From positions 2,418,001-2,482,000 of the forward strand of contig NZ_CP059851.1 of the NCBI RefSeq assembly GCF_014117445.1: a stretch of DNA of 64,000 bases. Reading direction: 5' to 3'. A program made the position numbers and the translations under genes. How positions within the stretch are numbered: position 1 is the first letter of the stretch; each line of letters begins with the position of its first letter. The notes below the pieces were generated by a model. It did no database searches. It saw only the letters and a program-made list of their open reading frames with translations, and was not told the origin of the DNA. Source of the DNA: Sandaracinobacteroides saxicola (GTDB lineage Bacteria > Pseudomonadota > Alphaproteobacteria > Sphingomonadales > Sphingomonadaceae). Positions 44,464 through 53,012 of this stretch are shown here, one piece after another.

Positions 44464-47208
44464 TCAGAATTTGTAGCCGATCCCCACCAGGAAGCGGCGG
44501 CCGAACTTGTAATAGTCGATGACCTGGCGCTCATCGCCGCCGAAATTGAAGGTCTTGAAGCGTTCGTTGGTGAGGTTGTAGCCTTGGAGGACAACCGAGG
44601 CGCCCTGCAGCCTGCCCTCCTGGAACTCGTAGCCGATCTGGGCATCCACGGTGGACTCGCCTGCGGCAAAGCGCAGCTCGCGCCCGGCGCCGAAGCCGCG
44701 CACCTCGGCCAGGAAGGAAGAGCGGGTATTGAGCGTGCCGCGGATCGAGAAGCCGGCCTTTTCGTAATAGAGCGTCGAGTGCGTCACCCATTTCGAATAG
44801 CCCGGGATGGGCTGGGTGGTGCCGGGGCCGTTGGGCGTGATGCTGGTTTCGGTGATCGAGCCGTTCGCCGAGAAGCCGAAGCCGTCGAGCGCGTCCGAGA
44901 ACAGGCCGAAGGGCACGGTCAGCGTAGCTTCGACGCCGTAGAGGTTACCACCGTCGCCGTTCGACCAGATCGAGACGAAGCCCTGGCGCAGCACCGGGTT
45001 GGGGCCGGACGGCACCGGGAAGCCGGTGAAATCATAGGGCAGGTTTTCGCGGTAGATGTAGGTGCGCAGCTTCTTGTAGAAGCCCTGCAGCGCGAAGATG
45101 CCTTCCTTGCCGAAATAGTTTTCATAGGAGAGGTCGATCGAATCCGCGATCCAGGGGCGCAGCGTCGGGTTGCCGCCTTCGCCGCTCCATGGGGACTGGT
45201 TGATGTTGGTGCTGCCGGCGAGCGACGGATTGTAGCCAAAGGAGATCGGCGCCGCCATCTGGTCGGTGCGGGCGCGGGCCATCGAGCGCGACAGGCCGAG
45301 GCGGACGACATTGTTGCCCGGCATGCGGAACGACAGGTTCAGGCTGGGCAGCACATAGGTGTATTTGGCGCCGCGGTCGATGGTGGTGCGGACGCCGCCG
45401 GCGCCCCCGGTCGAGACAACCTGCCCCTGCGAGCTCTGGTTGGTGTAAACGACCTGCGCGCCGACGTTGCCGGTCAGGCGGGTCTCGCCCAGGTCGGTGT
45501 CGATATTGCCCTGCACATAGCCGGTCAGCACATCTTCCGCCACGCGCCAGCCCTTGATGGCGACATCGCCGTTGGGGTTGGCGATCTGGTTGTAGAGGCC
45601 GCTTTCAGTGACCAGCTTGTAGGGATCATAGCTGACGACATTGATGTTGCCGAGGAACTTCAGCTGGGTGATGCCGAGGAAATAGGAATCCGGCAGCGCC
45701 ACGCTGGTCTGTTTCAGGGGATCGGCGGCGTTCGCCTTCAGACCCAGGAAGAACTCCTGCGGCGCGAAGGTCTTGCGGCGCAGCGTATAGTTGACGCCGG
45801 CCTCGATGCTCTTGAAGGCGCCGTCCAGCTCATAGCCGGCGGTGGCCTTGAAGGCGGCGAGGTCGTCGCGGGTGTTCGGCTTGTTGAAATAGCCGTCCTG
45901 GCCGCCCGGCACGACATTGTCGCCCCAGCCGCGCGGGCTGGTCAGCTTGATGAGGTTGCGGTCGCCATAGTTGATCGACGAATTGAACACCGCACCGCGC
46001 TCGTTCTGGACGAAGCCGATGCTGCCGCTCTGCCCGGTGAAGTTGCGCCCCGTTCCGGAATAGGTTTCCAGCACGATGTCGTTGCGCTTGATGTGGCTGT
46101 AGCTGACATCGGTGGTGAAATTCCACTTGTCCAGCGTCCATTTGTTCGACCAGCCGACGGCGAACAGGTCGGCTTCGCGGCTGTTGAAATCGTTGCGTTC
46201 CACCGCGGTCACATTGTTGAAGGTACCGGCGGTAACGAAGCCGTTGGTGACCGTGGGGTTGGGCGCAAGTGGGTGACCGCCCCAGAACAGCGGGATTTCC
46301 ACGCCGCGCAGGTTCTGCTTCACGTCGAAATGCGAATAATAGACGTCGAGCACCGTGTTGTAGCTGTCGCTGGGCTCGAACTCCAACGTGCCGACCACGC
46401 CGAACCGTTTCAGATTGTCCGACGCGACATAGGATTTGGAGCCGCCGATCACGCGCGCGCCGCCGGGGCCGCCATCGGGATAGCCCCAGCTGTTGAAATA
46501 TTCGGTCTGCGTCGGCGACTGCTGGTAGGCAAGGCCGATCGACAGGCCGACGGTATTGTCGGCAAACTGGTCCACGTAGGTCGCCGACCCGCGCCAGCCC
46601 TTGTTGGTCGAGTTGACGTTCAGCTTGCCATTGTCGTTGACCTCGCCGCGCAGGTTGAGCGCGACCACGCTCTTGCCATAGCTCAAGGGCCGGATGGTCT
46701 TCATGTTGACGGTGCCGGCGAGACCGGCGGCGACCAGTTCGGCCTTGGGGGTCTTGAAGACATCAACCCCGTTCAGCACTTCCGACGGATATTGGTCGAA
46801 CTCGACCCCGCGGTTGTTGCCGATCGAGACCTGTTCGCGGCCGTTGAGCAACGTCGTCGAAAAGTCGGGGCCGAGGCCGCGGATGCTGATGACGGTGGAG
46901 CGGCCGTCCTGCCGCTGCGTGGTGAGGCCGGGGAGGCGGCCGAGCGCCTCGGCGATCGAGTTGTCGGGGAGCTTGCCGATGTCTTCCTGGCTGATCGATT
47001 CCACCACCTGGTCGGCGATCTGCTTGGTCTTCAGGCTGGCGAGCAGCGAGGCGCGGAAGCCGGTGACGACGATGTCCTCGGGATCGGCGGGGGCAGCGGC
47101 GGCCGCGGGCGGCGTCTGCGCCAGGGCCGGCGCGGCGAGCAGCAGGACGGCGGCAAGCGCCGGCAGGCTGGCGGCGGTGACCAGCAGGTGGGTGCGGGTA
47201 TTCGGCAT
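44464..47208 (-). CDS. TonB-dependent receptor (large, carbohydrate-locus type)
   Basis: A 914-residue outer-membrane receptor. The signal peptide ends APALAQ; the N-terminal DPEDIVVTGFRASLLASLKTKQ is the TonB-box/plug opening of the TonB-Xanth-Caul subfamily. Plug motifs are DNSIAEALGRLPGLTTQRQDGRSTVISIRGLGPDFSTTLLNGRE and GVDVFKTPKAELVAAGLAGTVNM. The barrel ends RRFLVGIGYKF. Receptors of this subfamily often import oligosaccharides or glycosides in Caulobacter and sphingomonads. GGGGAG precedes the ATG. It is divergent from a LacI repressor and followed by halogenase and esterase genes, indicating a substrate-induced uptake locus. Confidence 0.95.
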   Translation of the reverse strand: MPNTRTHLLVTAASLPALAAVLLLAAPALAQTPPAAAAAPADPEDIVVTGFRASLLASLKTKQIADQVVESISQEDIGKLPDNSIAEALGRLPGLTTQRQDGRSTVISIRGLGPDFSTTLLNGREQVSIGNNRGVEFDQYPSEVLNGVDVFKTPKAELVAAGLAGTVNMKTIRPLSYGKSVVALNLRGEVNDNGKLNVNSTNKGWRGSATYVDQFADNTVGLSIGLAYQQSPTQTEYFNSWGYPDGGPGGARVIGGSKSYVASDNLKRFGVVGTLEFEPSDSYNTVLDVYYSHFDVKQNLRGVEIPLFWGGHPLAPNPTVTNGFVTAGTFNNVTAVERNDFNSREADLFAVGWSNKWTLDKWNFTTDVSYSHIKRNDIVLETYSGTGRNFTGQSGSIGFVQNERGAVFNSSINYGDRNLIKLTSPRGWGDNVVPGGQDGYFNKPNTRDDLAAFKATAGYELDGAFKSIEAGVNYTLRRKTFAPQEFFLGLKANAADPLKQTSVALPDSYFLGITQLKFLGNINVVSYDPYKLVTESGLYNQIANPNGDVAIKGWRVAEDVLTGYVQGNIDTDLGETRLTGNVGAQVVYTNQSSQGQVVSTGGAGGVRTTIDRGAKYTYVLPSLNLSFRMPGNNVVRLGLSRSMARARTDQMAAPISFGYNPSLAGSTNINQSPWSGEGGNPTLRPWIADSIDLSYENYFGKEGIFALQGFYKKLRTYIYRENLPYDFTGFPVPSGPNPVLRQGFVSIWSNGDGGNLYGVEATLTVPFGLFSDALDGFGFSANGSITETSITPNGPGTTQPIPGYSKWVTHSTLYYEKAGFSIRGTLNTRSSFLAEVRGFGAGRELRFAAGESTVDAQIGYEFQEGRLQGASVVLQGYNLTNERFKTFNFGGDERQVIDYYKFGRRFLVGIGYKF

Positions 47209-47547
47209 GTTCTACTCCCCAGTCCATCGGCGTGCGGTGTCCGCTTGGCGCCGTCATTGTGGCGCGGCACCCCCGATTGCGGAGATGATGCGCAAGTGGG
47301 CGGATGAGACGCGCGAGCGCGGCGCTTGGGAAGGGCATGGCATACGTATTCAGCCAGGGTTCAGGTTGGAACATCAACAAATACAGATGCTTAGGGGTCT
47401 TTGCGCATGAGGCGACGGCAAGGGCGCGGGGACGCTGTGGCATTTGCGCTGCACTTTTTGCAGGACTGCTAGGCGAACGCGTGAAATCGCGGTAATCGGA
47501 AGCAGGGACGGGGCCGGACGACCGGCGGCAGGTGGAGTGGGGAAAGC
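47209..47547. other. Divergent promoter region, TonB receptor versus LacI regulator
   Basis: A 339-bp gap that must hold the promoters of both divergent genes. Apart from the short CG-centred palindrome described separately, no gene, RNA or riboswitch structure is apparent. A run near 47450 (CACTTTTTGCAG) is AT-rich enough to be part of the plus-strand promoter. Confidence 0.55.
47340..47351. promoter_or_regulatory. Candidate LacI-type operator
   Basis: G-C-ATACGTAT-T-C is a short palindrome (GNATACGTATNC) with the central CG typical of LacI-family operators. It lies 132 bp before the receptor start and 197 bp before the repressor start. It is short, so chance occurrence is a real possibility. 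Confidence 0.3.
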
Positions 47548-48573
47548 GTGGCCAAGGAGCGGCTGACGTCGTTCGATATCGCCTATCTGGCGGGGGTGTC
47601 GCAGCCGACCGTCAGCCGCGCGCTGCGCGGCTCCGCCAGCGTCAGCGAGCAGACGAGGAAGCGCATCCTGGCGATCGCCAAGCAGCATAACTACACAGTG
47701 GACCGGCATGCGTCGTCGCTGCGCACGCAGCGCTCCAACACGCTGGCGCTGCTGTTCTTCGAGGATCCGACCGACGACGACACGATGATCAACCCCTTTT
47801 TCCTGGCGATGCTGGGGTCGATCACGCGGGCAGCGGCGGACCGGGGGCATGACCTCCTGATCTCCTTCCAGAGCCAGGACAGCGACTGGCACGCCGCCTA
47901 TCGCGACAGCCGGCGGGCGGATGGCATCATCCTGTTGGGCTATGGCGACTATACCGAATATGCACCGAAGCTGGCGCGGCTGGAGGCGCAGGACACGCCG
48001 TTCGTGCTGTGGGGCCTGCCGCCGGGGCATGAGGCGGTGGGGACGGCGATCGGCAGCGACAATGTGCAGGGTGGCCATGTCGCGACGCGGCACCTGCTGG
48101 AGCGGGGGCGGCGGCGGATCGCCTTCCTGGGCAGCGTGAGTGCCGGCTGCCCGGAGTTCCAGGCGCGCTTCGATGGCCATGCCGCGGCGCTGGCGGAGCA
48201 TGACCTGGGGATCGAGCCGGCGCTGATGGCCGATGCGCGCTCCATCGAGGAGGATGGCCGGGTGGCGATGCGCGCCATCCTGTCGCGTGGGGTGGCGTTC
48301 GACGCCGTGTTCGCGGTGAGTGACCTGATCGCGCTGGGGGCGATCCATACCCTGCAGGAGGCGGGGTTGCGCGTGCCCGAGGATGTGGCGGTGGTGGGGT
48401 TCGACGATATCCCCTCCGCCGCGCTGGGCAGCCCGCCGCTGACCACGGTGGCACAGGACGTGCGCACGGCAGGGACGGCGCTGGTGGAGGCGCTGCTGGC
48501 GCGGATCGCGGGGCAGAAGGTGGAAAGCCGGCTGTTGCCGACGCGGCTGGTCGTTCGGAAATCCAGCGGCTGA
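47548..48573 (+). CDS. LacI family transcriptional repressor
   Basis: A 341-residue regulator. The N-terminal HTH is LTSFDIAYLAGVSQPTVSRALRGSASVSEQTRKRI and the hinge RHASSLRTQRSNTLALLF. A periplasmic-binding-protein-like sensor follows: DGIILLGYGDYTEYAP, GHVATRHLLERGRRRIAFLG, AVFAVSDLIALGAIHTLQEAGLRVPEDVAVVGFDDIPSA and the closing PPLTTVAQDV. LacI proteins usually sense sugars, and this one most likely represses the divergent receptor/halogenase/esterase genes. The start is GTG with a GGAG-type site upstream. The rarA operon begins 39 bp after its stop. Confidence 0.94.
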   Translation: MAKERLTSFDIAYLAGVSQPTVSRALRGSASVSEQTRKRILAIAKQHNYTVDRHASSLRTQRSNTLALLFFEDPTDDDTMINPFFLAMLGSITRAAADRGHDLLISFQSQDSDWHAAYRDSRRADGIILLGYGDYTEYAPKLARLEAQDTPFVLWGLPPGHEAVGTAIGSDNVQGGHVATRHLLERGRRRIAFLGSVSAGCPEFQARFDGHAAALAEHDLGIEPALMADARSIEEDGRVAMRAILSRGVAFDAVFAVSDLIALGAIHTLQEAGLRVPEDVAVVGFDDIPSAALGSPPLTTVAQDVRTAGTALVEALLARIAGQKVESRLLPTRLVVRKSSG

Positions 48574-48612
48574 GGTCTGGATGTTTCCGTTTCGTTCGTC
48601 CATAATGCGCCG

Positions 48613-49911
48613 ATGGTCGACCTGTTTGCCGCCGAGCCTTCGGATGTGCCGCGCGCAGTGCCGCTGGCCGAGGCGTTGCGGCCGCGCACCCTTGCCGAGG
48701 TCATCGGCCAGGATCATCTGACCGGGCCGGAGGGGGCGATCGGCCGGATGGTGGCGGCGGGGAAACTGGCCAGCCTGATCCTGTGGGGGCCGCCGGGAAC
48801 GGGCAAGACCACGATCGCGCGGCTGCTGGCGGATGCGGTGGGCTTGCGCTTCGTGCAGATTTCCGCGGTGTTCTCGGGCGTTGCCGAGCTGAAGCGGGTG
48901 TTCGCCGAGGCGCGGGCGCTGCCGGGGCAGATCCTGCTGTTCGTGGACGAGATCCACCGCTTCAACCGCAGCCAGCAGGACGGCTTCCTGCCCTATGTCG
49001 AGGATGGCACCATCATCCTGGTGGGGGCGACGACGGAGAACCCCAGCTTTGAGCTGAACGCGGCGCTGCTGAGCCGGGCGCAGGTGCTGGTGCTGAACCG
49101 GCTGGACGGGGCGGCACTGTCCACCCTGATCGAGCGGGCGGAGGCGGTGACGGGCCGTGTGCTGCCGGTGACGGAGGAGGCGCGGGCGGCGCTGATCAAC
49201 AGTGCGGATGGGGACGGCCGCTTCCTGCTGAACCAGGTGGAGACGCTGCTGGCCGCGGGGGTGACGGGAACGCTCGACCCGCCGGCGCTGGCGGCGCTGC
49301 TGCACCGGCGGATGCCGGTCTATGACAAGGACCGGGAGGGGCATTATAACCTGATCAGCGCGCTGCATAAATCCTTGCGCGGGTCTGACCCGGACGCGGC
49401 GCTCTATTGGCTGGCGCGGATGCTGGTGGCGGGCGAGGAGCCGCTTTACGTGCTGCGGCGGTTGGTGCGGTTTGCCAGCGAGGACATCGGGCTGGCGGAC
49501 CCGAGCGCTCTCACCATATGCCTGGCGGCGAAGGACGCCTATGATTTCCTGGGCTCGCCGGAGGGCGAGTTGGCGATTGCCCATGCCTGTTTGCACTGCG
49601 CGACGGCGCCGAAATCGAACGCGGCCTATGTGGCGCAGAAGGCGGCGTGGAAGGCAGCGAAGGAGACGGGGAGTTTGATGCCGCCGGCGAACATCCTGAA
49701 CGCGCCGACGAAGCTGATGAAGGACATCGGTTACGGCAAGGGCTATGCCTATGACCATGACACCGCCGAGGGGTATAGCGGCGCGGATTACTGGCCCGAC
49801 GGGATGGGCGCGCGGCAATTTTATGCGCCGACGGATCGCGGGCATGAGAAGCGGATCGGCGAGCGGATGGCGTGGTGGGCGGAATTGCGGGCGAGGGCGA
49901 GAGGCGAATGA
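48613..49911 (+). CDS. rarA: Replication-associated recombination protein A (RarA/MgsA)
   Basis: The 432-residue AAA+ ATPase of the clamp-loader clade acts at stalled replication forks. Walker A is GPPGTGKT at 59-66 and Walker B/sensor is DEIHRFNRSQQDGFLPYVEDG from 114, followed by ATTENPSFELNAALLSRAQV. The C-terminal tetramerisation domain has HYNLISALHKSLRGSDPDAALYWLARML, RRLVRFASEDIGLADP and NAPTKLMKDIGYG. Complete and normal length. It probably opens a ten-gene plus-strand operon; the next gene overlaps by four bases. Confidence 0.97.
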   Translation: MVDLFAAEPSDVPRAVPLAEALRPRTLAEVIGQDHLTGPEGAIGRMVAAGKLASLILWGPPGTGKTTIARLLADAVGLRFVQISAVFSGVAELKRVFAEARALPGQILLFVDEIHRFNRSQQDGFLPYVEDGTIILVGATTENPSFELNAALLSRAQVLVLNRLDGAALSTLIERAEAVTGRVLPVTEEARAALINSADGDGRFLLNQVETLLAAGVTGTLDPPALAALLHRRMPVYDKDREGHYNLISALHKSLRGSDPDAALYWLARMLVAGEEPLYVLRRLVRFASEDIGLADPSALTICLAAKDAYDFLGSPEGELAIAHACLHCATAPKSNAAYVAQKAAWKAAKETGSLMPPANILNAPTKLMKDIGYGKGYAYDHDTAEGYSGADYWPDGMGARQFYAPTDRGHEKRIGERMAWWAELRARARGE

Positions 49912-50240
49912 CCTGGGATGATATCGTCGCCATCGCGCTGGCGCTGCCGGGGGCGGTGCTGGATCGGCATTATGGGTTACCGGCGGTGAAGGTGGGGGGG
50001 CGGGCGTTTCTGGGGCGGGGGCGGGAGGCGGACTCCTTTGTGCTGCATCTGGACATCGACACCATCGACATGCTGATGGCGACCGAGCCGGAGAGTTATT
50101 GGCAGACGCCGCACTATGTCGGCTGGGCGGCGGTGCTGGCGCGGTTCGACAGCGGCGATCCCGAGCGGCTGGCGGCCATGATCGCGGCGGCGCACGCGCG
50201 GGCGGTGGCGATGGGGCCGCCGAAGGGAGGGCGCAAATGA
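49908..50240 (+). CDS. MmcQ/YjbR family protein
   Basis: The 110-residue product MTWDDIVAIALALPGAVLDRHYGLPAVKVGGRAFLGRGRE... fits the MmcQ/YjbR (CyaY-like fold) family, with the closing TPHYVGWAAVLARFDSGDPERLAAMIAAAHARAV. These proteins are thought to be DNA-binding or have unknown cytoplasmic roles. It overlaps rarA and the acetyltransferase gene by ATGA at both ends. Confidence 0.88.
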   Translation: MTWDDIVAIALALPGAVLDRHYGLPAVKVGGRAFLGRGREADSFVLHLDIDTIDMLMATEPESYWQTPHYVGWAAVLARFDSGDPERLAAMIAAAHARAVAMGPPKGGRK

Positions 50241-50695
50241 CGCCCGCCATCCGGCAGCTGGGGCGCGGGGATGCGGGCGCGTTGCGGGCATTGAATGTCA
50301 TGTTCGGGGCGGCGTTCGAGGTGGCGGAGGACTATGCCCGGTCGGCCCCGGGCGAGGCGTGGCTGGAGCGGTTGCTGGCCAGGGACAGCTTCGTGGCGCT
50401 GGTGGCGGAGGCGGAGGGCACGGTGGTGGGCGGGCTGGTCGCCTATGAGCTGTTGAAGGCGGAGGCGGAAACGAGCGAGTTTTACATCTATGACCTGGCG
50501 GTGGCGGCGGACTGGCGGCGGCGGGGGGTGGCGCGGGCGTTGCTGCGGGCGATGGGGGAGATCGCGGCGGCGCGAGGGGCGAGCGCGGTGTTCGTGCAGG
50601 CCGACCCCGTCGATGTGCCGGCAGTGACGCTGTATGAAGGCTTCGGGCCGCGGGAAGAGGTGTTTCATTTCGACGTGTGGCGCCGCGAGGCGTGA
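50237..50695 (+). CDS. GNAT acetyltransferase of the AAC(3)-I type
   Basis: A 152-residue GNAT protein with striking similarity to aminoglycoside 3-N-acetyltransferase type I (AacC1). It has IRQLGRGDAGALRALNVMFGAAF, SFVALVAEAEGTVVGGLVAYEL, SEFYIYDLAVAADWRRRGVARALL (acetyl-CoA loop RRRGVA) and VFVQADPVDVPAVTLYEGFGPREEVFHFDV. It would acetylate position 3 of gentamicin-like drugs if the activity is conserved; a chromosomal ancestor with another substrate is equally possible. Located in a housekeeping operon, with no integron, transposon or composition change around it. Confidence 0.82.
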   Translation: MTPAIRQLGRGDAGALRALNVMFGAAFEVAEDYARSAPGEAWLERLLARDSFVALVAEAEGTVVGGLVAYELLKAEAETSEFYIYDLAVAADWRRRGVARALLRAMGEIAAARGASAVFVQADPVDVPAVTLYEGFGPREEVFHFDVWRREA

Positions 50696-51528
50696 CCGCG
50701 TTCGAGCGCTTTGTCGCCATCGACTGGACAGGGGCAAAGGGGGTTCGGCATCGGGCGATCGCGGTGGCGGCGTGCGGGATCGAAGGCCCGCCGGTGCTGC
50801 TGCGGCCAGGGCATCGCTGGGCACGCACGGAGGTGGCGGCGCTGATCGAGGCGCTGGCCGGCACGCGCACGCTGGTAGGGATCGACGCGAGCTTCAGCCT
50901 GCCGTTCGCGGATGCCGGTGGGTTTTTCCCCGGCGACGCGGACAGCCCGGCGGATGCGCGGGCGCTGTGGGCGGACGTGGAGGCGGTGTGCGCAGGCGAG
51001 GACGATCTGAGGGCGCTCAGCTATGTGGCGCGGCGGCGGCGGCATTTCTGGCTGGGCAGCGCCGATGGCCCGCGCGGGCCGGCGGCGCGGTTGCGGGCGT
51101 GCGAGGTGGCGCACCGGGCGCGGGGGCGGGGGCAGCCGAGCAGCTGTTTCGTGCTGCTGGGCGCGGCGCAATGCGGCAAGGCGAGCCTTTCCGCCATGCG
51201 GCTGTTGCGCGGCACGCGGCTGCCGGTATGGCCGTTCGACCCCGTGCCGGCGCGCGGCGCCTGCCTGGTGGAAATCTATTGCCAGCATTTCGCCAGCGAT
51301 GGGGGCGTGCGGGGCAAAATCCGCGATGCGCAGACGCTGAACCGCGCGCTGGCGACGCTGGGCAGCCCGGCGGCGGAGGTGCCGGATCGGTTCGATGACC
51401 ATGTCGGCGATGCGCTGGTGAGCGCGGCGGGGATGCGCGCGGCGGCGGCCGATGGCGCGGTGTGGCGACCGGCGGGGCTGAGTGCCGCGGTGGCCATGAG
51501 CGAGGGATGGACGTTCGGCATCGTCTGA
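50692..51528 (+). CDS. Unknown protein, possible RNase H-like (DUF429-related) fold
   Basis: A 278-residue cytoplasmic protein without a confident family. It opens FERFVAIDWTGAKGVRHRAIAVAAC and has LVGIDASFSLPF, both acidic-strand patterns seen in RNase H-like/DUF429 proteins. A middle part has SSCFVLLGAAQCGKASLSAMRLLR and a late section EIYCQHFASDGG plus DRFDDHVGDALVSAAGM, where a conserved Asp pair (DDHVGDAL) resembles the DUF429 active region. The GTG start overlaps the acetyltransferase stop. This assignment is inference from motif shape. Confidence 0.6.
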   Translation: MTAFERFVAIDWTGAKGVRHRAIAVAACGIEGPPVLLRPGHRWARTEVAALIEALAGTRTLVGIDASFSLPFADAGGFFPGDADSPADARALWADVEAVCAGEDDLRALSYVARRRRHFWLGSADGPRGPAARLRACEVAHRARGRGQPSSCFVLLGAAQCGKASLSAMRLLRGTRLPVWPFDPVPARGACLVEIYCQHFASDGGVRGKIRDAQTLNRALATLGSPAAEVPDRFDDHVGDALVSAAGMRAAAADGAVWRPAGLSAAVAMSEGWTFGIV

Positions 51529-51570
51529 GCGCGACTGGCGGTGCGGCGACGGGGCTGCTAGGTCGCGGTG

Positions 51571-51936
51571 ATGAACAGCTATCTGCTTGTCGCCCTGGGG
51601 GGTGCCATCGGCGCGGTCGGGCGCTTTGCCCTGGGGCAGGCGTTCGCGGGTCGCTGGCCGGGTTGGCCCTGGGGCACGCTCACCGTGAACGTCGCCGGGG
51701 GGTTTGCGATGGGCTTGCTGGCGGCGTGGCTGCTGCGCGGCGGCAGCGAGGATGCGCGGCTGCTGCTGGGTGTGGGCGTGCTGGGCGGGTTCACCACGTT
51801 CAGCGCCTTCAGCCTGGAGATGTTCGCCATGATCGAACGCGGCGCACTCGGCGCGGCGCTGGGCTATGCGCTGCTGAGCGTGGCGGGCGCGCTGGCAGCG
51901 CTGGCGCTGGGCCATGCGCTGGTGAAGGCCATCTGA
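51571..51936 (+). CDS. crcB: Fluoride ion channel CrcB (Fluc)
   Basis: A 121-residue protein with four transmembrane helices forming a dual-topology dimeric F- channel. Family motifs are GGAIGAVGRF, GTLTVNVAGGFAMGLL (the Asn facing the pore) and GVLGGFTTFSAFSLE (the FTTFSAF phenylalanine box and Na+ site). No fluoride riboswitch is visible in the 42 bp upstream. Its stop overlaps the rluC start (TGATG). Confidence 0.96.
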   Translation: MNSYLLVALGGAIGAVGRFALGQAFAGRWPGWPWGTLTVNVAGGFAMGLLAAWLLRGGSEDARLLLGVGVLGGFTTFSAFSLEMFAMIERGALGAALGYALLSVAGALAALALGHALVKAI

Positions 51937-53012
51937 TGCGCGAGTTTGTGGTGAAGGCCGATGACGACGGCATCCGGCTGGACCGCTGGTTCAAGCGCCA
52001 CCTGCCGGAGGTGAGTTTCAACCAGGTGAGCCGATGGGCCCGCACGGGGCAGTTGCGCATCGATGGCGGCCGCGCCGATCCGGGGGACCGGATATTGGCG
52101 GGGCAGACCTTGCGGCTGCCGCCGGCGGAGGCGCCCAGCGTGATGGGCAGCCGGCCCGTCGTCAAGGAACGCAAGCCGCTGAGCGCCGACCAGATCGACT
52201 ATATGGAATCGATGGTGATCCATCGTTGCGCCGATGCCATCGTGCTGAACAAGCCGCCGGGACTGGCGACGCAGGGGGGTTCGGGGACGACGGTGCATGT
52301 CGACGGGCTGCTGGATGCCTTTGCAGACGAAGGTGGCGCGCGGCCGAAGCTGGTGCATCGGCTGGACAAGGATACATCCGGCGTGCTGCTGCTGGCGCGC
52401 AGCGCGAGAGCCGCGGCGTTCTTTGCCAAACAGTTCGCCGAGCGCGAGACGCGGAAAATCTATTGGGCGCTGGTGATGGGCGTGCCCGACCTGAAGGATG
52501 CGTTCATCGACCTGAAGATCGGCAAGCAGCCGGGCAGCGGCGGCGAGAAGATGCATGTGGACGAGAGCGGCGGACAGAGCGCCAAGAGCCGGTTCCGCCG
52601 GATCGACCGCGCCGCCGATCGCTGCGCGCTGCTGGAGATGCAGCCCTTCACCGGGCGGACGCACCAGCTGCGGGTGCATGCGGCGGCGATCGGCCATCCC
52701 ATTGTGGGCGATGGCAAATATGGCGGCAAGGAAGCCTTCCTGACCGGCGGCATCAGCCGCAAGCTGCACCTGCACGCGCGACGGCTGATCATCGGCCTGC
52801 CCGATGGCGACACGCTGGACATCCGCGCCGGGCTGCCGGAACATTTCGCCGAAAGCATGAAGATGCTGGGGTTCGAGCCGGAGGACCTGCCGCTGGAGAC
52901 GCTGAAGTTCAGCGCGACCAAAGAGGGCAAGAAGCTGCTGGAAGGGCGGGACGCCAAGGCGCGGCGGAAGGAGCGCAAGGGCGAGAGGCGTGGCCGAGGA
53001 AGTGCGCGCTGA
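51936..53012 (+). CDS. rluC: 23S rRNA pseudouridine synthase RluC type
   Basis: The 358-residue RluA-family synthase has an N-terminal S4 RNA-binding domain (IRLDRWFKRHLPEVSFNQVSRWARTGQLRIDGGR). The catalytic HRLDKDTSGVLLLARS holds the nucleophilic Asp, followed by KIYWALVMG, TGRTHQLRVHAAAIGHPIVGDGKYGG and HLHARRLIIGLPDG. RluC modifies positions 955, 2504 and 2580 in E. coli. In alphaproteobacteria the rluC-HAD-ATP12 neighbourhood is common, as here. It has a Lys/Arg-rich C-terminal tail. ATG overlaps the crcB stop and its own stop overlaps the PaiB-like start. Confidence 0.94.
   Translation: MREFVVKADDDGIRLDRWFKRHLPEVSFNQVSRWARTGQLRIDGGRADPGDRILAGQTLRLPPAEAPSVMGSRPVVKERKPLSADQIDYMESMVIHRCADAIVLNKPPGLATQGGSGTTVHVDGLLDAFADEGGARPKLVHRLDKDTSGVLLLARSARAAAFFAKQFAERETRKIYWALVMGVPDLKDAFIDLKIGKQPGSGGEKMHVDESGGQSAKSRFRRIDRAADRCALLEMQPFTGRTHQLRVHAAAIGHPIVGDGKYGGKEAFLTGGISRKLHLHARRLIIGLPDGDTLDIRAGLPEHFAESMKMLGFEPEDLPLETLKFSATKEGKKLLEGRDAKARRKERKGERRGRGSAR

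Noticed and set aside
44458-47307. A 949-codon plus-strand open frame opposite the TonB receptor
   Set aside because: Antisense to a receptor with intact TonB-box, plug and terminal aromatic residue; no motif in the plus frame.
42891-48573. Biosynthetic gene cluster for a halogenated metabolite
   Set aside because: No scaffold-making enzymes, carrier proteins or flavin reductase nearby. The context is a TonB-receptor uptake locus.
51529-51570. Fluoride riboswitch before crcB
   Set aside because: Only 42 bp are available after the upstream stop, and the conserved GGNGAUGG-type core and pseudoknot partners are not seen.
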